From positions 6,175,119-6,239,118 of the forward strand of contig JACDOX010000018.1 of assembly GCA_014549065.1 (NCBI GenBank): a stretch of 64,000 nt of DNA. The letters run 5' to 3'. This document shows positions 1 through 12,740 of this stretch, piece after piece. The position numbers and the translations under genes are program-made. The notes beneath the pieces were generated by a model. The model saw only the letters and a program-made list of their open reading frames with translations. It did not search any database and was not told the DNA's origin. The stretch is from Cardinalis cardinalis (taxonomy: Eukaryota > Chordata > Aves > Passeriformes > Cardinalidae). The stretch's first letter is position 1. Every line of letters starts with the position of its first letter.

Positions 1-3000
1 CATGCTAAGACATCTGGCCAACATGTCTGTGACCAGTGCTGCTTTCCCAGCAAAGCCCAAACTCTGCTTCAGGTAGTTACCAGCATTCCCTGGTTTTGCT
101 TGGGAAAATAGAAAGCATTATCTTCTGAATAAGCTATTCTGCAAGCGCTGCCCTGCTAATTTTTGTGGTAACTTTACAGGGCAGTGCTTTGCCCAGCATG
201 GAGTACANCAGCACAGCCAGCCCCACGCAGGTTTATCCTGGAGAAGAGAAGTGTTTAAGTTAAAAACCAGTAGTTGCAGTCAAATGCGAGGCACAGGGGA
301 GCACTGTCAGAACAAAGAGGGACATCCAGAGCTACTCACCAGGATGGCATCACCTACACTCCTGCAACAGCAGTGACATTTCTCTAGGGAGCACAGGCAC
401 TTTGGCAGCCTTTTATTTACTCAGCCCTTTTTGTAGTTGAAAGTGTAAGAGACTGGGCAGGGAGAAGAGGTCTCAGCATCTCCCTGTCCAAGCTGCCATG
501 TGCCAAGCCAGAGGAGCACAATGTGAAGCCANTTTGACACAGACNCTGATGCTTTTGCAAGGAATAGATNACACCTGCAGAGAGGCTGCTGGCAGAACAG
601 CCAGACACATGCTGTCCAGAGAGCCACCCAGCCTCAGTCCCTGTCCCCACAGCCCTCAGCAAAACCACGTGCTAGCCATCAGCCAGACCAAACTTGCAAA
701 GATGACTGTCCTTTACAGCCAAGGGTGGCAGCTTGAAAGAATCTGGACTTCATTGCTAAATTGAAATAATTTTCTGTATACAAACGTGGGTATGTATNTG
801 TTTTTTCTTCTTTAGGCAAGAAAACAAATACTTTGATTATTGGATTAGAAGACTGGGAAAAAATCATGGTTTTCACTTGTGCCTCACTGGAATACTTTAT
901 GACGAGTATTAATGAGTAAATATTGAGAAAAAAAATAAATCACTCTAAAAATTGATGTGGAAGAGATGTACATTGATACATTGATAGCAAAAATCCCATT
1001 AAAGGTCATTGTATTANAGCATAAACTAGTAAGTCCATATGCCACTGTAGTACAACCNTAACAGAGCCATGCTTAAGCTGAANTCCAGGCCTCAACATTG
1101 CCCACCTATTTTGTTGTTTTACATCCNTTCTTATATCTTCAAATATCCCTTTCCTCCTTGAAATGTTGGATGGCTAAACATAATGTCTTCAATAGATTGA
1201 CTCCAAAAAGGAACCCATGAGGACCATTGGAAGAATACAGGCCTACAGCCAAGTGCAAAGAACTCTGCTAGCACCTACTAAGCACTATTAATGGCAGCAT
1301 TTGCAGCTCTTGACACTTGCTTCTGACTCAAATTAGTTGCTCTTCAAATATCTGTATCATATAATTAGGAAGTACAGCATCATCAAGAGAACATGGATTT
1401 TGCATTTCTTGACCTTTTTCCTACTAATTTTCAGCAGACTATTTAATGTTAAAATTATACACTGTGAAATGTGGTGATTCCAGCTAGGAATGCACAAGTA
1501 AGACTGGCATATAGGTAGTGGTATTATAGGTAGTGGTATTAATTAGCATGAAAACACTCCAGCNGGCAGACTAGGTGATATCTGCATTCACCTGGAAGAT
1601 TTTATTCATTAAGAAGATGTTATTTTGGAAAAATATGTCCAAGGAAAGTCCTTGTACCTCAGCTATAAGAAGTGTTTCATAGCACAAATGTCCCATTTCT
1701 AGTTACCAGTTATTTATCTAGTTAGTTCTAGGTTATATCCAATTGTCAGAAAGACAACAGTTACTGCTCTGTAGGCATTCTGTTCACTGGAATACATTCA
1801 GTAAAAAAAATACAAGTTTCATCACTGAGTCAGTCCTGGTCTGCAGAAAGTATAGTGCCAGTAAGGTTTTGTTCACAAAGTCCTTTAATTCTGTGTAATT
1901 CTTAGACTGCTGCAGATTTCAGAAGCCATTTGCAGTGGGTACCACTGAACTTTTTTAAAGAACGTGGTCTGACTCCAACTCCTCTAATTTCCTTACTCGG
2001 GACTGGTTGACATGCTTGAGAACTATCTGTTTCTGTTCTAAAAATAACCTTCCTAGAACAGAGTACACCTTGTGGGTTGGCTTTGTAAAGAACACAGCTT
2101 TGGGGCCATAACCAGCAGTTTTGGCACAAATGGCTAGCAGGAAGCATCACCTGCCTCCTGCTGCAGCACATCGCACCTGGGCAGCTAGAGCTGGCAATCA
2201 AACCCTTGCTCACAGCATAGCAGATTTAAAAATTTAATCCCAAATTCATTGAACACTCATAAGGTTCATTAACTTCAGCCTCTGGTTTGTACACAAGAGA
2301 AACACCAGCATGAGATGCAAGGTCAGGAGGTGGCTGAGCTTTGCTTTGATTTGGTGTGACTTCATTTCCTCATGCCAGNGAAGCTCACATCAGAGGGTTA
2401 CTCGGTGCAGAGTACACCATGTGTCTAGTTATACTGACCATGTTACCAGTTTTACCAGTGTGTCAACAAGAAAAATAAANGTTTTAACTGTTCCCTCAAA
2501 CTCCTCCTTCAGAAACAAGTTCAGTGCATTTTTTTTGGTCCAACTTTCCTTTTTTTTAATTTACCTCTCCAGGATAATTTAAAATATTGAGCAATGTTAG
2601 CAATCATGGTTAGGCATTCCCTCAGACAGCAAAATGTCCATGACCCAGAAAGCATACTCTGGCAGAAACAGGCACACAACAAAAAGCAGAAGTGTATCAA
2701 AGCCAAGNTCTCTAACTCAGCTTTACACAACTCAGAGGAAGTTCTGGGTGGGATGGGGGATGTAATTTTCNTGCCCAATTAATGTTCTGTGAAGTATCAA
2801 AGCTCTCCTAGCAGAGCACAAATATGATNAAATGAAAACAAATGTCATTATTTTATTACAAAATGTCACTTTCTTTTTCCTAAAAAAGCAATCCTGATGT
2901 GAAGCAAAATTTCCCTGCTTTTCTGGTTATCTGCTTTGCGAACCACAGCTCTCCAATATATTCTTTCCTTGCTGGCAAAATGCCCATTTGAATCTTGCTT

Positions 3001-6000
3001 TATTCCAACACATCTGCAGCTTTAATGCAGTAATTCAGACAGTATGACAAAGCCACAAACTGAAAATCACTGTCTGTAATGACATCTGTAATTTAGAAAC
3101 TTTGAGGATAGAAAGCTTGAAACTGGCAGGCGACAGTTTCTGCAAATACCAAGAGAGGACTGCATGTTTGTGTGGATATGTAACATTCCTTACTCTTAAC
3201 TGCACAAATCTTGATCCTTGCCTGGTCTGTAAGGCGAGGCACACATAATCTTAGTGAAATGGGTCTCAAAGTATTTCCTAAGAATGCATTAGTTGAATGC
3301 ACTAAAAGTTTTACCATGACTGAGTATTATCAAGAATCCCACATCAGTGCCCATGGAACTTCAACACTACTCCAGCACTGTGCAAGGGAGACCCAAGTAA
3401 AGCATTTGTGGTGGGACAGTACCTACATGGTCTAAGAAAACTGACTTATTACTTAGCTACCATAAAAATATCTCTAAAACTAACATCATGGGGTCCACTA
3501 CTTCCACCTGCCTTCCAGCCATGCAAAATGTTAGGAGGCTGCTTCAGCACTCACATCTAAACCAAACAAGACAAGGCTGTTGCACAAGGTTGAGCAACTT
3601 GTCCTACACAGGCAGACTCACAGTGGAGTCCACCCAAGCTCCTGCATGACTCAAGACCTTAATCCACCCAACTGCCCTGCTGGTAAAGCTCTTACATTCC
3701 TCAGCTGAGCTTCTACAAGCTCCAGTGNCTTCAGCTGAAGCATGGCTGAGTGGAATTTGGTTAAACAACTCTTTTTATGATGTAGAGGAACAATTANATT
3801 TTCTAGCTCATTTTCTTGAGTTACAGCATCTCACCATTAGCACCAGAGATGCTAAAGCTAACAGAGTTTGCTCTATCACCTCAACAAGATCTTAGGCCAA
3901 ATAGATCCCAAAACTGCAGAGATTAAAAGACTGCAGAAGCTTGAATTTGTACAACCAGACATTGCTCGGCAGAGTGCTGAGTTGAAGACAAAGACCATAT
4001 ATCCTTTGCAAAGATACCATCTGCCCATCGTTAGACTCAAATGCACAGATGGAATCCATCACTTGNCTCTGAAATCCATCACTGCTTCAGCTGCATGAGC
4101 AAAAAAGCAAACACCCAACCTTCCACCTATAATAGTGTACCCCCATTGCCTCCTTTCCTTTGTTCTACACTAACAAAGGAGCCTGAGTTCCTGTTTACTG
4201 AGGAAGGAAGATCCACNCAATAGAAATGCTCATTCACATCTGCTGGAAGGGTTGATTTTATGCTTGTAACGACTAAATCATTGAAACTGAAACATCTCAC
4301 AAGCAGAATAATGACTAAGTAAAATACTGTCTTTCTTTTACTTGTACTCTCACTGAAATACCATGGGTCTGGTTCTATATTGCTATGATGCAGGTAAGGG
4401 CACAAAATGAGGTGCTTACATTTAAGCCTTTTACTCAGAATTTTACCTAAAAGTGTTAATATTTACACTTCACATTCTCCCATATTTGGGCAAAATGCAG
4501 TTACAATTGCCTCTTTCAACAACAGAATAATTAAGCCTTCCAACTTATGAATTGTAGGGGAGAATATTTCTCTTACTTCTGAAGCTCACCTCACTTGGGA
4601 NCTGAAGTGTTCCAACAGTTTTTTTAGACAGAATAATTCTATGGATGCTAACCTTTGAAGCACAATGGAAGACAAAATGGACACATGTAAAATAAAAAAC
4701 TGTGGTTTGTATTTCATACACAGTCCACACAGTCCACCCCAAAATATCATTATTTGAAAGATATTAAAAGAGACACACTTGTGATGCTGGCATTTTTAGA
4801 GGGTCTGAAGGCAGAGCATACAAAATGGATTGCTTTTGGAGATAAGGACCTTAAATCTGTATTTAGACACCTAAGTCAAGGAGTTAGTGCATAGACTCTG
4901 CAGACTCCTTTTACGGCCACATTTTGTATAATTTTAATCTTAGCCTAATTATAAATATAAAATCAACAAATCCTTTTGTAGTCCTGGTGTTTGAAACTTA
5001 TCACCTGGCAGTCACCTTCTGCACAATCTTCTTCTAAGGGTGGCCAGTCAGCTCAGACTAGAAGCAGAATCATGGCAAAGGCTGTGGCCCATCCCGTTCC
5101 TTCAGGCATGTGCAGACCAGAAAGCAGCCCCAGCAACACAAAAACACAGGGAAAACACTCTGAAGGAATCTGTTTTTCCTTCTGCGGAGCACAGCAACTT
5201 TCCTAAACAGCCTAGAGAAAAGGCAGAAGTGCAGCCAACAGATCAACTTTGCAGACTGAGCTGCTCCCGTCACTGCAGGGAAGAGCTGTCTCTGGGATAA
5301 AATAAGAATGTTATCTTCCACCAGCTCTAGCATGCATTGCCAAAAAAGGCACAAAAAGCATATTGCAATGGTCTTAACAACTGACAAATAGTTTCATGTA
5401 TTATCTCCGAATTTATCTCTCTAAAAAGAACTGTGAAATCTTCATGAACACTGATGAAGGGGAGGTGGGAGGGTGTGGGCAGAGCATGCGCAAGGACGTT
5501 TGTATACAAGACTACAGCAGAACTTGTTCAAGTGAGCACTTTAAGCCCACTTGGGCATTGAGTCATACCTTCAGATATAACACACACAAGGTTGTGCTTT
5601 TCTCACTTCACTTCTCTGAGCAGGTGCACAGGAATCTCTGAGCAGCAATGCTAGTCTTGTGTTCTCAAGACCACGGGGTAAATGCTGTATTATCCCCAAC
5701 CCACTGCTCATTACAACCAGGCAGCAAATCATGAACAGTGCAGGTGAACTTCTGCCTGCATTCACCAGGGCTTGAAAACATGCAGGNCACATTCTCCTAT
5801 TCTTACACTTGGAATACAAGAGGCACACAGGAAATAACACAGCAAAGAGCAGCATCAACATACTTGCTGCCTGCACAGGAAATAAAGTGAGGCTTAGGAG
5901 GGACAAAAGGGATACATGCTCCACTCATACACAAGACTGGCTTTCTCACCACAGTGCTCACTCCCTTGGGATCAGACAGATCTATGATCAGTAGCAAGTT

Positions 6001-9000
6001 CTTGGACTGCATGTGAATGTTTATCTATGTAGATCAATGTGTCAAAATATCATCCAGAAACAGTCTCTTCAGCCCCCACTCCCACAAGCTGGAGGCCAGG
6101 TCACAGTAAGAGCTTGAATCTCCTTTCTTCTCCAATGCCACATTAATGAAAACTCCTCCCTGGCCATTTGGGAGTGCAGGAGCTTTTTGAAGTTAACAGA
6201 GCTCATTGCCAGCAGCATGTGAACACCAAGAAGTGTGTAAAACAATTGCTTTACAGCATTCTTAAATGTCAGACTACAGGAAGGTTAGCCATTTAGCATT
6301 TTTAAAAGCCATCAGGATTTTTGGACAGGAATTGGAGACTCCGGATAAAATTTCAGTGTTTTCCCCAGATGGACCCACTTCCTATCTGTTCCCATAAGTA
6401 AAGCAATTGCATTTTCCACATTTGTTATTAAATTCCTTCCNTTCATAAAAATTCTGCTGTGTGCTCATGAGACTTTTATTTGGTGCCAATCCACTGAGTG
6501 CATCCCAGAGTACAAACTCACACCAAACTGCACTAACACCCCTAACACAGAACTGTGCATTGCTTGCAAAAGAACTTCATTTTTCTCTCACACACACACA
6601 TCAGAAGATTGTTTTTGAGAAGATGAAGGTTTCCCTTGGATCACTGCATTCACAATATGGGAAAGGATGTTTCTGGCATGAGCTCTCCTGATGCTGACTA
6701 GACATCTCCCTTGTTATGACTGCAAATTCCTATCAGTGTAAACCTAACTAATGACTCATGAGAAAAAAAAGCAAACAAAAAAAGCAAAAAGAAAGAGAGA
6801 ATGAAACCCTTTCAATTGCAGTGTCTGTAGACACAGTGATACACAAAATGNCTCAAATTTAAAAGCAAAGCAGTATCCACTGAAGAAATAAAAAATGAGT
6901 GAGTTTTTCATTCCTAACTGCAAGTATTTGGGGACAATGAACAGACAGAATATTGTATGTAATCAAAGAAACTGCCTTTTTAAAAATAACCTTATTCTGC
7001 ATTGTTTGGGGAAGCACTGTTGAACATGACATCATGCACATGCAGCTATGGACAAATACAGCCATATTTTCAGTGAAGTAAGCAAAACAAAGGGATTGAT
7101 TCTCGACAGATATATCTAAATTATGAGGCTATCACAAACTTTTACAGATGCATTTTAATTATCTCCTTCCTAAGAGTGTTAAAGAAAGGCAACATTTCCC
7201 ACTTATTTCAANTGAAAGTATCCCCTCCTGTCTCTTATACTTAAAGAAAGGACTGCCCTACTGCTTCTGATAGCTGAATCTAGGTGTACTTCAGACCATG
7301 GCATTTATTCCAGGAAAACCACTGTAAATGTTACCCCCAAAATATCTATCAAATAGGAATGGAAGCTTTACTGTCTATACAAAATATTTATGTAAATGTC
7401 ACAGAACACTCTTTTCTATGTCAGTATTAAACACATAGCTATTTGAATAATCACAAAGGCAGAGCTTCAGCCCAGAGCACAAACCAGTATCTTGTTATGG
7501 TATTTACCTTAAACCCCTATCTAAGGCAAGCAGCACAGATATTATTCCTACCCTGACATGCTAATTATGCCTTTGGCTCTGAGTGTAGTTTCCTAGCTGT
7601 GCTGAGCTCAATTCCCCAGCATATTTCCCTTACACAAGCAATTTTGGTCCGATTGAGCCAATTGTCCCAGTGTACAACACTGTGGGGAGAGGAAGCACCA
7701 GCTCTGCCTTTTCACACCATGGCAAAGGTGCTGTACCCGCCATGGACTGGAGTTAGAACCTAGTTTAAACTCTTTTTAAAGGGAATTNTATCTGCCCTCA
7801 AAGAAGTCTCTCTATAAGAGAAGAAGCTGGAGTTTGCCTCCCTACTGCTTCCACCCCACATTCTGTCCAGGCAGGGCCAGGGAAAGAGACAGAGGATTTG
7901 GCAAACTCAAGCCACTGGAAATAAGTAATTGTGATGCAAGGAAACCAGCACACGTGCACAGCAGGTAATAGTCTTTTCAAAACCTCTGAAAAAAAGTTAC
8001 ATCTGATCATCATTTCAAAGCACTGCAGATGGCAGCATCACTTCTGTGATCTTCTGGCAGCAAGAGAAATCAATACCACTCAGTGTGGAAATGTCAGCAG
8101 AAATGCTCAAAAATCTTAATATTTTAAAACTTCCAAGTTCTGAGGACTCTTATTTGAAAATATTTGCTGCAACAGCCTTTGAATTTTTAAAAACATATAA
8201 ATCGAACTGTGTTTTTAAAACACATAGTAAGCTCATAGACAGTGGTTAGTTTTTAATTTTTTCCATTTTTTCTTAATGCTAAACTCAGCTCCTTTCTGGC
8301 ATTTTAACCCAACTGCAGGGTCACTGAAGGGGCACTGCAACAACAGTAAATATATAATTAATTTATTTTTATTATTCAATCTAAAGGAAATTCTTTTGTA
8401 TTTTAAAATAACAGCATTATAAACTGCAACTGCAGAGATGTTTTGAAATTACAGTTTAAATGATATCATTAAGACATGCTTTACTGATGTGCTCTTAAGG
8501 TAGACATAAAATGAAGCTGTATCTTCAACTTCTCTCTACAGCACCAAATGTTACTAAAAAAGCAAAAGCAATTTCCGTAATTTCCCGATGTTGCCTAAAA
8601 ATGTTTTAAATTTAGCAGAACATTAATTTGGAGGAGATAAGGCAAGACAGACCACATAGTCTGGTCCAAAGGAAAAAAAAAAGCCACAAAACTTAAGAGA
8701 CCATGAGAGCCCTTTCAGCAGAGCTAAAAAAACAGTCTAGACTAGATAACACCACCAGAACCAGGATCACCAGATCTTCGGACACTCAGAAATGGAGACT
8801 ATCAAAAGGAGGCTGGTGTGCAGACACTAAAATGTAATTTTTCCAGCATGAAGTTTCCTTTACCCAGTTGTCATGGAGTATATGCAAAATACACTACTTC
8901 TGTGTTCATATACATGCATTTCCCCTCCTTCGGAAATGATGTCCTCAGGCAGCCCCTTCTTTTTAAGCTGGACAAAAATCAAGAACTACACATGATTTTT

Positions 9001-11111
9001 AAGTTTTCAGAAGTCCTAAAAGATATTACAAATAACCAATTGGTGTTTCTTTTGCTTTTAATATTCCTCTCTGCTTACAAATGCCCCTGTAAAGCTAATT
9101 GGACACNGTGATATTGGTTAAAGAAAATGCTTGAAATTAATCAAGAGACTGCTGCAATAGAAACTTAAAACCATATACCTTTTCCATAAATAATACAGAA
9201 CTTTATTGCCCTCCTTTAAGCCAAAGCAATTCCGACATTGTTTGCTNGAAAAATTCACCTTTTCAACTTCAGTATGGTTCAGCATTTTTTGTCTTCTCAT
9301 AATCCCTGATGGTAGAGGGAGGTGAAATTCGTGCAAGAGTTGGTCAGAAACCCCAAACTCCCTTTTGTTTTATATTGTTACCCCAAGAAACCTCATTTAG
9401 CCCACTGACTTTTAATCCCGAATTGGCAATACCTAGCTAGTGACAGGGCAGTTCTTCTTTNGACACAGAGAAGGTACTTTGAGACCCTGTTCAAAAATTC
9501 ACTTTTTCAGCATGAAAGTACTCAAAAGCTGAAGTTTGTTCCTTTATTGTCCCTCCAAAAAGATGCCTCAGCTGTACTGAAGAGAAAAGGAAACGTTAGG
9601 CTGTGGATTCAAAGAAGCTGTCAAGAAATACAAACAAAATTGACTTAATAGCATTATTAGGAAATTGTTATGGGCCCACCCTTAGCAGCAACGTGAGGAG
9701 TAATTTGTAGCGATATTTAAAACAGCCTTCGCCACCCAACTAAACAACAGGAAATCTTGTAAATAAATGAAAAACACCACGCATATTTAAGTGAGAGAAA
9801 CCATCTAAACTTCCAATATTTTTCATCCTCATTTTTTTAATCCAAAAGATTTGTACAGCATTTTTAAAAAATAACTTACAGGATCAAAAGGAAAATAAAT
9901 GCATAGCTTTAAATCCTCAGAATACAACCTCCCCCTATTGTGGAAGAGTTCAAAGTCATAAAGTGCTGTAGATATGACCACACATCAGACAAATAATCTA
10001 GTAACTAACTTATTTTTCTGGTTTATTTAACAATATTCCAGGTTTAGAACATTAAATAAAAAAAAAATCTCACAGACAATGGTAAGACTAACAATGGTTT
10101 TGCTTTTTTTTTTCTTTTTCTTCTCCTTTTTTTCAAAGAATGCTGAGACACATCAATTGAACCAACTACAATTTTATTTTGGATACCAAAAAATAAAAAG
10201 AAGCTGGAAGGAAGAGAGTAGTGCATTGCACTGATCTCAGTAAAACTCCTTGTAAGCGTCGCTGTTTATGTTCAGCCCTAGGAGGATGAAGATGGATACA
10301 ATGCTGCCAACAGGGGAAGGCCAAGTACAGACCANGGGTGCTCTGGGCTTTGCCTTGATTGTGAGGGCACAGCTTTAAATTCTGCTCATGTGAGACAAGA
10401 TTCCCACACTTCACACCAGCATTTGTGCAGGTCCTGGAGGGAGGGCTTGCAATGGTGGTAACAGCTCCTGCAAGTGATGACTGCAAAAATCAAGAGCTCT
10501 TCCTGGCAGACTGCTGGGATGTCACAGGAGCTCAGGTACCTCACTCCCTTCCATAATTTGATTTTGTTGCCCTCACTGATAGCAGATTTACTTATGGAAC
10601 TTTAGGCCAAGCCTGCGTTTTGCGCCTTAGGCAGACATTTACACCTCTACAGTGGACAGGGAGAGTAGCAACATTCAACAGGATGCACAGTGCATGTACT
10701 TTGTACAAGTGCAAATCAGTTTTCAGGGGGCTGGAAAGTGAAACCCCAAGTTTACTAACAGCCAAACACAGGCTGCACCACTTGCGAACTGCATTTTCCC
10801 AGGCTTAAACATTTTTCTTTATGTAGTTGCAAGTACTTACTTCAGTGCTCTTTCAGCCTAACCTCTGTCCTTTCCCCTCACTCACCCATCCCTTCCCAAC
10901 AGAGGCCTCAAACTTCCAAAAATTATNAAACCAAACCATAAACAAACCATTTGGCAATAGATTCAATTCCATTGCCATTCCCATTTTGGTATGTTCCTGC
11001 TGTCAGTGCTCTTTTTACAACCCAATGTCCACAGGTATCATTGTGATGAAAAGCCCCCAGCTTTCTTCCTCCAGAACAGTAACACACTGATATTGCTCAA
11101 TATAGTTGTAG
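1..11111. other. Non-coding sequence downstream of ZBED1, probably DHRSX intron 1
   Basis: I see no recognisable exon, RNA gene or clear transposon here. All open frames are short (at most about 120 codons), many contain Ns, and none resembles a known protein. Minor items are a 15-base duplication at about 1511-1540, a short CA run near 6590, and a pyrimidine tract at about 10099-10137. Assignment to DHRSX intron 1 rests on exon 1 at 21.8 kb being on the minus strand with no second exon in between. Confidence 0.6.
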
Positions 11112-11176
11112 NNNNNNNNNNNNNNNNNNNNNNNNNNNNNNNNNNNNNNNNNNNNNNNNNNNNNNNNNNNNNNNNN
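11112..11176. other. Assembly gap (65 N)
   Basis: This is the only long run of N in the window; all others are single or nearly single bases. It lies 1.56 kb past the ZBED1 stop and may interrupt the 3' UTR. Confidence 0.98.
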
Positions 11177-12499
11177 ATGAGACACCAGTAACAGAAATAA
11201 AACCCCAAGCAAACCTTGATTGTAACTAGAAAATGCCAAGAGTTCTCCACTGCATCTCAGGAAAAAAAAGCTGGTGCATCCTATTTTGTGTCTAGTGTGA
11301 ACTCTGATCCCGTTTATGACCTGCAGTATTTCAAAAGAGATTTTGGGGAGGGGGGGGGTCTCAGGTTGGTTTCTTTTTTCTTTTTTTTGTCAAGTTCTCA
11401 AAGGGGCTTAAAACACTTATGCTCAGAGACACCAAGGGAGTAGCTACAATACACAACTAATCGGAAACAGTACTCAAACATTAGACTGGACAGGACTGAG
11501 GTCCACTCTACAAACTGAATTAAAAAGAGACAAGTGAAAAAAGTTTTTAAGTGCTAACATAACAAAAACCAATTTTAAAGATTCACTAAATACATGTGAG
11601 GAAATTCAGGGGTCCCCTTCTTTTAAATATATTTACATAATATTAAAGCTTTTTATTTTGCTTTTCTTGCCAACAAAATTTTCGAGCTACCCTGGGCAAA
11701 GTCGCCATTAAATGAAGAGGTTAAGGATTTTATAACACAGACAAACCATTAGACCAGTAGCCTGTAGATGTCTCCCTGCCCTCTCCCCCTCCCTCCCTTA
11801 CCAAAGAGCTGATGCCTTGCCTGCTACACACCANGTGGTATCAGCCATGGCATTGGCACAAGGCCAGGGTAACAACGCTGCCTCTCGACCCCACACTTAG
11901 TTCCCACTTTGCAAAAGCACAAGAGACTACAATCAGGACTTGCTTAGACACAAAGCAAAACAAACAAAAAAACCAATTTTGCCACTTAGCTGTAGTTAAA
12001 TGGTAAAACTGGACTAATGCGGACACAGCAATACCAGTTTAAGTGTTCAAACCATTTACACTGCACTGGAAAGGAAAATAAATTATCCTGGTATAAATGC
12101 ATCCACACTACAGCCTATGCCAGCACAGTATCAGTTAAAATAACACATCAGTCCCCTAACCAACATAATTATACCAATTGAACTTTACTAGCATAGACCA
12201 GACCTAAGACATGAGGTAGTGAAAATCAGGCTCAAGATCTTTTTTCATTCCATAGCAACAATATATTCTAAAAATATTCACTGCTCAGATCTATGGATTT
12301 TAAAACCATTTTAAAATCCAAAATTTAAAGCTAGCATCCTGAGTCACANAGGATTTATAAATGGAGGCATAAATTTTAAAAAACTTCCTCAAGGTCCTAA
12401 CTCAGGAAAATAATTTTATGATAGAAAGCACATAAGCATGTGTTTGTCTCTCANTGAAACAAGTGGAAAGGAAGCACATGGATAAGTGCTTTCTGAAAT
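11177..12499. other. Possible distal ZBED1 3' UTR or intron; contains a transposon-like relic
   Basis: No coding frame stands out. A poly-G/poly-T patch lies near 11345-11390. At about 12030-12215 the sequence looks like an old DNA-transposon fragment (separate entry). Confidence 0.4.
12030..12215. mobile_element. Possible relic of an ancient non-autonomous DNA transposon
   Basis: Phrases such as TATACCAATTGAAC, GTATAAATGCATCCACACTA and CTAGCATAGACCAGACCTA resemble degraded amniote hAT-type MITE copies, which typically carry TATACC-rich repeats and GTGTAGACA-like edges. No target-site duplication or clean terminal inverted repeat could be fixed by eye. This is recognition by resemblance only. 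Confidence 0.3.
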
Positions 12500-12740
12500 C
12501 TGGGCCACAGTCAGAAATCACGGTCTTTGTAGAATTTATTTCCTTATTCATTTCAGTGCTATTTGATCACAAGTCATTCATGTTTTAAGACAGTGGGAAA
12601 AACACAGACAATGGAAGCTAAATCAAGTTTGTTACAACTGTTCAATATTTACAGCATTCATAGCATACAACAGAAGAATTTTTGGTAACTTAAGACAAAT
12701 ACCTCTTTTCTTTGTCATTAAATGTACCGCAGCAGTCCTG
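12500..12740 (-). other. ZBED1: ZBED1 proximal 3' untranslated region with a candidate poly(A) signal
   Basis: About 200 bases after the stop, AATAAA appears on the minus strand (TTTATT at 12535-12540 on plus), followed by a GT-rich stretch. Two more minus-strand AATAAA signals lie farther down, near 11652-11657 and 10173-10178, so a 3' UTR of up to about 2.6 kb is possible and would cross the assembly gap. The sequence alone does not decide which end is used. Confidence 0.4.
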
